Shown one piece after another: positions 6,786 through 11,095 of a stretch of DNA of 11,095 nt (positions within the stretch are counted from its first letter, which is position 1; the number at the start of each line of letters is the position of its first letter). The stretch is from Phycisphaerae bacterium. GTDB lineage: Bacteria > Planctomycetota > Phycisphaerae > UBA1845 > Fen-1342. The stretch is taken from NCBI GenBank assembly GCA_022842805.1, contig JALHOX010000115.1, positions 1-11,095 on the forward strand, read 5' to 3'. The position numbers and the translations under genes were made by a program. A model generated the notes under the pieces. That model worked only from the letters and a program-made list of their open reading frames with translations, was not told the origin of the DNA and did not search any database.

Positions 6786-7267
6786 ACCTCGCCAAGGAGC
6801 TTGCGGCGCTCAAGCAGATGACGGTCGGGCAGCTCCAGCAACGCTACGCCGAAGTGTTCGGCGAGACCGTCCGCAGCCGCCACAAGCAGTATTTGATCCG
6901 CCGGATCGCTTGGCGGCTCCAGGCCAACGCCGAGGGCGGGCTTTCCGAACGGGCGCTGCGGCGGGCAGAAGAACTCGCCGACGTGGCTGACGTTCGCGTC
7001 ACGCCACCACGAGGCGGGATTTCGGTCAGCCGGGTGAAGACCGCGACGCGCACGGACGCGCCGTCCCGGCCTTCTGACCCGCGGCTTCCGCCCGTCGGCA
7101 CGTCGATCATACGCAATTACAAGGGCCGGACGCTCACGGTGACGGTGCTGGCCGACGGATTCGAGTACGCCGGCGAGCGATATGCGTCGCTCACCGCCGT
7201 GGCCAAGGTGATCACCGGCTCGCACATGAACGGGTTCCGCTTCTTCCAGATCGAGGGCAAGCCGTGA
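6776..7267 (+). CDS. DUF2924 domain protein
   Basis: This 163-aa protein fits the DUF2924 family, whose role is uncharacterised but which is typically encoded next to site-specific recombinases. The N-terminal half is helical and basic: LAKELAALKQMTVGQLQQRY (5-24) leads to RSRHKQYLIRRIAWRLQ (33-49). The C-terminal part (about 106-156) reads GTSIIRNYKGRT...GFEYAGERYASLTAVAKVITGS...GFRFF. This pattern resembles the small DNA-associated RAMA-type fold. A DNA-binding accessory of the recombinase is the obvious guess, not a demonstrated function. The ATG has GGAG 7 nt upstream. The stop overlaps the recombinase GTG start (GTGA). Confidence 0.85.
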   Translation: MQLNLAKELAALKQMTVGQLQQRYAEVFGETVRSRHKQYLIRRIAWRLQANAEGGLSERALRRAEELADVADVRVTPPRGGISVSRVKTATRTDAPSRPSDPRLPPVGTSIIRNYKGRTLTVTVLADGFEYAGERYASLTAVAKVITGSHMNGFRFFQIEGKP

Positions 7268-8850
7268 ACCGGCGCGCGACCAGCGCGAAAAAATCTGCGG
7301 CTACGCCCGCGACGCGCTGCGCGATCTACACCCGCAAGAGCAGCGACGAGGGGCTGCAGCAGGAGTTCAACTCGCTCGACGCGCAGCGCGAAGCGGCCGA
7401 GGCGTACATCGCCAGTCAGAAGAACGAGGGCTGGGTTTGCAACGCGGAACGCTATGACGACGGTGGATTCACGGGCGGCAACATGGAGCGGCCGGCGCTG
7501 AAGCGTCTGCTGGCAGACATCGACGCCGGCAAGATCGATTGCGTGGTGGTCTACAAGGTCGACCGATTGAGCCGGTCGCTGATGGACTTCGCGCGGATCG
7601 TCGAGATCTTCGAGCGGCACCAGGTCTCGTTCGTCTCGGTAACCCAGCACTTCAACACGACCCATTCGATGGGCCGGCTCACGCTCAACATCCTGCTTTC
7701 GTTCGCCCAGTTCGAGCGGGAGATCATCGGCGAGCGCATTCGCGACAAGATCGCTGCGTCGCGCCAGCGCGGGAAGTGGACAGGCGGGACGCCGGTGCTG
7801 GGCTACGACGTCGACCGGTCCGGCCCCAGCCCCAAGCTCATCATCAATCCGACCGAGGCCGCCCGCGTTTTGCAGATCTTCGAGCTCTACCTGGAACTCG
7901 GCGCGCTGCTGCCGGTCGTCGCGGAACTCGAGCGGCGTGGCTGGCGGAACAAAGCGTGGACGACGCGAGACGGCCGAACGCGCGGCGGGTTGCCGTTCGA
8001 CAAGTGTCGGCTGCATGATCTGCTGACCAGCGTCGTCTACATCGGCAAGGTCCGGCACAAGGACGAGGTGTACGCCGGCGAGCATGAGGCCATCGTTCCC
8101 GACGATCTGTTCGCGCGCGTGCAGCGGCAACTGCAGCAGAACGGCCGGCGCGGCAATCCCGGGCTACGGAACAAGCATGGCGCTTTGCTGCGCGGGCTGC
8201 TCTTCTGCAAGGCGTGCAATCGCGCGATGTCGCATACGTTTACGACCCGAGGGAACCAGCGCTACCGCTACTACGCCTGCACTCGAGCCGTCAAACGGGG
8301 CCGCGGTGCATGCCCGAGGCGGTCCCTACCCGCCGCTGAGATGGAACGGGCGGTCGTCGACGAGATTCGGTGCATCGCGAACGATCCCGAAATCCTCCGC
8401 GACACGCTCACGCAAGCCCGAGCGCAAACGGAGGCCGCCATTCGCCGTCTGGCGGACGAGCGTCGGGCGCTCGAACGCACGCAGACCCGCCTCCAGGCCG
8501 ACCTTCGCTGCGCGGCTAACAGCGGCGCAGGTGCCGTCGGCATGGCGGCCAGGATCGCCGATCTGAACGACCACGTGCGCAACGCCGAACGTCGCGTGGG
8601 CGAAATCGACACGACCTTGGCTGGCCTCCGCGGCGAGCTCGTCGAGGCGGCGGACGTTGCCGCCGCCTTCGCGGATTTCGACGCCCTCTGGGCGACGCTC
8701 AGCCCGCGCGAGCAAGCGCGAATCCTTCACCTGCTCGTTCGCCGTGTGGACTTCAACGCCGCCGACGCGACGATCGAGGTCTCGTTCTACGCGGCGGGCA
8801 TCAGGGCGCTGGCCGACGGGGACGCCGGCGGCGAGGAGGAGGCGGCGTGA
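7264..8850 (+). CDS. Large serine recombinase
   Basis: This 528-aa site-specific DNA recombinase makes a phosphoserine link to DNA and should integrate or excise the surrounding element. The N-terminal resolvase catalytic domain spans about 18-165. Its YTRKSSDE motif contains nucleophile Ser26, DRLSRS at 100-105 carries Arg101 and Arg104, and FEREIIGERIRDKI follows at 150-163. The recombinase domain (about 175-295) precedes a zinc ribbon with C315, C318, C339 and C350. A long coiled-coil-like helix at about 380-460 ends in a short beta region (LVRRVDFNAADATIEVSF). All expected parts are present and no frameshift is seen, so it appears functional. The GTG start at 7264 overlaps the DUF2924 stop and has GAGGG 6 nt upstream. 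The stop overlaps the next gene in the same GTGA manner. Confidence 0.95.
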   Translation: MNRRATSAKKSAATPATRCAIYTRKSSDEGLQQEFNSLDAQREAAEAYIASQKNEGWVCNAERYDDGGFTGGNMERPALKRLLADIDAGKIDCVVVYKVDRLSRSLMDFARIVEIFERHQVSFVSVTQHFNTTHSMGRLTLNILLSFAQFEREIIGERIRDKIAASRQRGKWTGGTPVLGYDVDRSGPSPKLIINPTEAARVLQIFELYLELGALLPVVAELERRGWRNKAWTTRDGRTRGGLPFDKCRLHDLLTSVVYIGKVRHKDEVYAGEHEAIVPDDLFARVQRQLQQNGRRGNPGLRNKHGALLRGLLFCKACNRAMSHTFTTRGNQRYRYYACTRAVKRGRGACPRRSLPAAEMERAVVDEIRCIANDPEILRDTLTQARAQTEAAIRRLADERRALERTQTRLQADLRCAANSGAGAVGMAARIADLNDHVRNAERRVGEIDTTLAGLRGELVEAADVAAAFADFDALWATLSPREQARILHLLVRRVDFNAADATIEVSFYAAGIRALADGDAGGEEEAA

Positions 8851-9263
8851 TCAAGGTCAAGCGAAACGTGGCGTTCGTACGCCGGCCGGACAAATCGCAG
8901 GCGATCGTCGTGTCGGACGACCAGACGAAGCCGGTACCCGCCGGTCGGATACCGCGAGTTTCACGACTAATGGCGCTGGCGATCCACTTCGACCGGCTGG
9001 TCCGCGAGGGCAATGTCGCCGACCTGTCCGAGTTGGCCCGTCTCGCACACGTCACCCAGCCGCGCATGACGCAGATCATGAACTTGAACCATTTGGCGCC
9101 GGACATCCAGGACGAGTTGCTTCATCTGGCGGCAATCGCGATGGGCAGGGAGCGAATCCACGAGAGGATGCTGCGGAGTATCGCCGGCGAGACTAGCTGG
9201 GCGTCGCAACGTGCAAGATGGAAAGCGTGCAAAACCGCTAGTCGAATAGCGTCAGGTCCTTAA
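8847..9263 (+). CDS. Helix-turn-helix protein following the recombinase
   Basis: This 138-aa protein begins at GTG 8847, which overlaps the recombinase stop by 4 bp. After a basic start (MIKVKRNVAFVRRPDK) the core reads PRVSRLMALAIHFDRLVREG (36-55). A helix-turn-helix follows, DLSELARLAHVTQPRMTQIMNL (59-80), and then LAPDIQDELLHL (83-94). The ending ERMLRSIAGETSWASQRARW matches the usual close of proteins I associate with this position after such recombinases. The helix-turn-helix resembles that of ParB/KorB-type DNA-binding proteins. It could act as an excision or directionality factor or as a repressor of the operon; neither is shown. Its last 26 bp overlap the end of the oppositely oriented TcmP gene. 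Confidence 0.8.
   Translation: MIKVKRNVAFVRRPDKSQAIVVSDDQTKPVPAGRIPRVSRLMALAIHFDRLVREGNVADLSELARLAHVTQPRMTQIMNLNHLAPDIQDELLHLAAIAMGRERIHERMLRSIAGETSWASQRARWKACKTASRIASGP
9236..9251 (-). terminator. Weak hairpin at the end of tcmP
   Basis: On the minus strand a 5-bp stem cgcta/tagcg with a 6-nt loop spans the tcmP stop codon and is followed by ggtttt. The stem is short, so this is only a possible terminator. It also lies within the coding end of the convergent helix-turn-helix gene. Confidence 0.25.
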
Positions 9264-10386
9264 CTTTCACTTTCTGCACGAACCGTATTCGCAGTTCCGG
9301 ATCTTTGAATGCACCGAGCCGCCGTTTGGCGGGTGGGTCTACGATCTCAAGCCGCCCGGTCCGCTCAAGGATCGCCAAGGCTTCCTTGAACTTGTATGCA
9401 GGCGTCTGAACCAGGACGTATTCTCCGACAGAACCAACGGTGATCTCTTTTCCATCATGGGCCGCAATAAGGTCGTTTGCCAACTCGCCGTCGCCATATT
9501 GAAACAGCTTGCCCAACGCGGTCGCGTGCTTATCCGAAAACTCGAAGCCGCCGGATCGATCGACCTTCCACATCGCCTCCTTCATCTCCTCGAGGCCGCG
9601 GATGTTGTTGCTGCAGAAGAACAACCAGTAAATCACCCGGTCATTCTGGTCCCGCATTGCAAAGGGATACGAATAAGTCGCACCGGCGCGGCCCCTGAGC
9701 GCTGCCAAGTAGATGTCGCGGAATCGATCCTCCCTCGCCTTCCCGCTTAGACCGAGAACGTCCTTCCATTCATCTCCGCCGAACGCCTTACTGATACCCA
9801 CGTGCTTCGTTGTGTCCGCCATGAACGGATTGAGCATGTTCCAGTTCAAGTACGAGAAGACCTCGCAGACCTCCTGCTTCAGAATCCTGCCGATCAAGTT
9901 CATCGAGAAGGACGAGTAGCCAAACTGATCCAGGAAGAAGAGCGCCGGGCCAAGCCGCTGCCGACGCTGTTCGTGATCGTCGATCAACTGATTAATCACC
10001 GTTTCGCAATCGCCTTGAATCGGATCATCGACGACGATTCTGCCGCTGCGAGCGAGCTCGGGCCGCATCTGTTCGACAAGCTTGCGGAGATTCGCAACAC
10101 GGTCCTCGCGTATTTCGATGAGTTTGATCTGGGTCTGAACGGTGAACGCACTGGCGTAGCTCAGCGCGGTCTGAATCGCGACGATTGGGCTACCGGGAAT
10201 GTTGTCCGTGTATTCACCGGCACCGGCGAAGCCATCCACGTACAGCAGGCGCGTATTTCCGCGCCCCATATTCTGTGACTGCCGCGCGAGGATCGGCAGC
10301 CAGCGCTTCAGGTATTCCTGCAGGATTTTGTGCTTGGCGCGCGTGTGCGGGTCGGCTTCGTAGACGGTATCCTTCGGATCAGCCAT
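9238..10386 (-). CDS. tcmP: Three-Cys-motif partner protein TcmP
   Basis: This 382-aa protein fits the TcmP family, defined by its pairing with the three-Cys-motif (Gp37/Gp68) protein, which is exactly its neighbour here. PHTRAKHKILQEYLKRWLPIL at 13-33 is the usual family opening. LLYVDGFAGAGEY (47-59) is a glycine-rich loop after a beta strand, reminiscent of class I methyltransferases. LIEIRED (89-95) gives an acidic end to the next strand. ALFFLDQFGYSS (148-159) occupies the place of a DPFG/DPPY-type motif. VIYWLFFCSNNIRGLEEMKE (251-270) is also family-like. The C-terminus (about 325-350) looks like a winged helix. A SAM-binding fold is inferred; no substrate is known. Only 6 nt separate its ATG from the partner stop, so the pair forms one minus-strand transcript, partner first. 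Confidence 0.85.
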   Translation of the reverse strand: MADPKDTVYEADPHTRAKHKILQEYLKRWLPILARQSQNMGRGNTRLLYVDGFAGAGEYTDNIPGSPIVAIQTALSYASAFTVQTQIKLIEIREDRVANLRKLVEQMRPELARSGRIVVDDPIQGDCETVINQLIDDHEQRRQRLGPALFFLDQFGYSSFSMNLIGRILKQEVCEVFSYLNWNMLNPFMADTTKHVGISKAFGGDEWKDVLGLSGKAREDRFRDIYLAALRGRAGATYSYPFAMRDQNDRVIYWLFFCSNNIRGLEEMKEAMWKVDRSGGFEFSDKHATALGKLFQYGDGELANDLIAAHDGKEITVGSVGEYVLVQTPAYKFKEALAILERTGRLEIVDPPAKRRLGAFKDPELRIRFVQKVKVKDLTLFD

Positions 10387-10392
10387 ACGGGT

Positions 10393-11094
10393 TCATCCCG
10401 AGACAGTAGCGAGCGGCATTTCGTCCCATGTACGGCCGTCCAGGACACGCCCGTGTTTCTTCTTCGCGACCCCGCCCCACTGCTTGAAGAAGAACGGCAC
10501 CTCTCGCTCCAAGCATCGGTCGCGAATCTTACGAACCCACGCAGCGGCCATCGGCCTGGCACCCGGGCCTGATTCACCGCCAACGATTACCCAGTCGACG
10601 TCCGTTAGCGGCAGGCGCGGAATCGGCCCCAGCAGCGGCTCGACCGAGAGGAATTTGATCTTCGCGTGTGTTCTACGAAGTTCGCGCACGCGCGATGTGA
10701 CCAGGCTGTTTTCGACGCTAGTTCCGAGCCAGATGTTCTGCCCCCACATCAACCGAGGAGACAGCTCCCGCGCCCGCTCGGGGCGCTTCGTCAGCACCTG
10801 AAACGTGTGCTGCTCGCAGCGGTTCATGACGTCAAAAACCGCCTGAACGAAGTCCTCCGGCACGTCTTCGTGGAAGAGGTCACTCATCGAGTTGACGAAG
10901 ATGACGCGCGGCGCCGTCCACGACAGCGGCGCCTCCACGGACGAATGATCGAGATAGACGTGACCATTCCAGCGCCCTTGCCCGTTGATCACGTGGAGGT
11001 ACGCAGCCTTCTTTCCAGGGTTGCGACCACGTTCGAGGTCAGCATCCGCCATCGCCGCGAGCCGCTTGGCCATCCGTTCGGCATAACAGTTTGC
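10393..11094 (-). CDS. Three-Cys-motif protein, phage Gp37/Gp68 family (DUF5131), 5' end cut by window edge
   Basis: The visible 233 residues begin ANCYAER, the end of the family's N-terminal three-cysteine motif (C...CxxCYAE). Only the third cysteine (residue 3) is inside the window. The frame is open to the edge, so the gene continues beyond it; the ATG at 11073 is internal. Family blocks follow in order: NSMSDLFH (68-75), HTFQVLTKRPER (96-107), NIWLGTSVEN (120-129), LSVEPLLGP (149-157), DWVIVGGESGPGARP (167-181), FFFKQWG (201-207) and LDGRTWDEMP (218-227). The cysteine arrangement and VLTKRP block recall radical-SAM proteins, so an iron-sulfur cluster is plausible. The family occurs in phages and bacteria and has no established reaction. 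The stop lies 6 nt before the tcmP ATG. The part present is intact. Confidence 0.9.
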   Translation of the reverse strand, partial: ANCYAERMAKRLAAMADADLERGRNPGKKAAYLHVINGQGRWNGHVYLDHSSVEAPLSWTAPRVIFVNSMSDLFHEDVPEDFVQAVFDVMNRCEQHTFQVLTKRPERARELSPRLMWGQNIWLGTSVENSLVTSRVRELRRTHAKIKFLSVEPLLGPIPRLPLTDVDWVIVGGESGPGARPMAAAWVRKIRDRCLEREVPFFFKQWGGVAKKKHGRVLDGRTWDEMPLATVSG

Positions 11095-11095
11095 G

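Larger units (their letters stand above)
5055..11095. mobile_element. Probable genomic island or prophage-like element, right end not reached
   Basis: From the tRNA onward the genes are accessory: DUF6602, a complete serine-recombinase operon, TcmP and a Gp37/Gp68 protein. The left limit is inferred from the tRNA junction. No direct repeat of the tRNA 3' end, or any second attachment half-site, was found inside the window. The island could also be several cassettes acquired separately. Confidence 0.4.

Noticed and set aside
7117..8130. Minus-strand open frame of 337 codons opposite the recombinase
   Set aside because: Antisense to the catalytic part of the recombinase; its composition reflects the complementary codons and it has no motif of its own.

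Overview
The window is GC-rich bacterial DNA, most likely from a planctomycete (Planctomycetota). Two things point there. One is the large secreted protein on the minus strand, which ends in a paired dockerin-like calcium-loop module (GDMNCDR...DVNNDG) of a kind common in planctomycete exported proteins. The other is a small membrane protein with a CxxCGYD...CPECG zinc ribbon, also a recurrent planctomycete pattern. No rRNA or marker gene fixes the taxon more closely.

Positions 1-5054 look like ordinary chromosome. A membrane/zinc-ribbon protein (8-463) is followed by a class I SAM-dependent methyltransferase (544-1251). Converging on these is a very large exported GH57-like glycoside hydrolase with a CBM25-like starch-binding domain and a dockerin-like C-terminus (1315-4353, minus). 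A strong hairpin at 1274-1304 separates the convergent genes. Upstream of the hydrolase lie two unrelated tandem-repeat arrays, of 12-bp and 26-bp period. After them comes an initiator tRNA-fMet (4982-5054), which shows the diagnostic 1-72 mismatch, three G-C pairs in the anticodon stem and A11:U24. A terminator-like hairpin follows it.

From about 5055 to the right edge the content changes to accessory genes. A gene-free stretch carries five copies of ATAACC/GGTTAT, three of which form competing inverted repeats. It precedes a DUF6602-type protein with a D...ExK nuclease-like core (5528-6445). Next is a compact four-gene recombination operon (6543-9263): an 80-aa protein, a DUF2924 protein, a large serine recombinase and a helix-turn-helix protein. 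Each gene in it overlaps the next. Converging on that operon is a minus-strand pair: TcmP (three-Cys-motif partner protein, 9238-10386) and its partner, a Gp37/Gp68 (DUF5131) three-Cys protein. The partner runs off the right edge just after the third cysteine of its motif.

The likeliest reading is a genomic island or prophage-like element, or a stack of such cassettes, next to an initiator tRNA. It carries its own recombinase and at least two modules (DUF6602; TcmP plus DUF5131) of the sort found in phage and defence neighbourhoods. Their biochemical roles are not established by the sequence. No CRISPR array, second tRNA or rRNA was seen.
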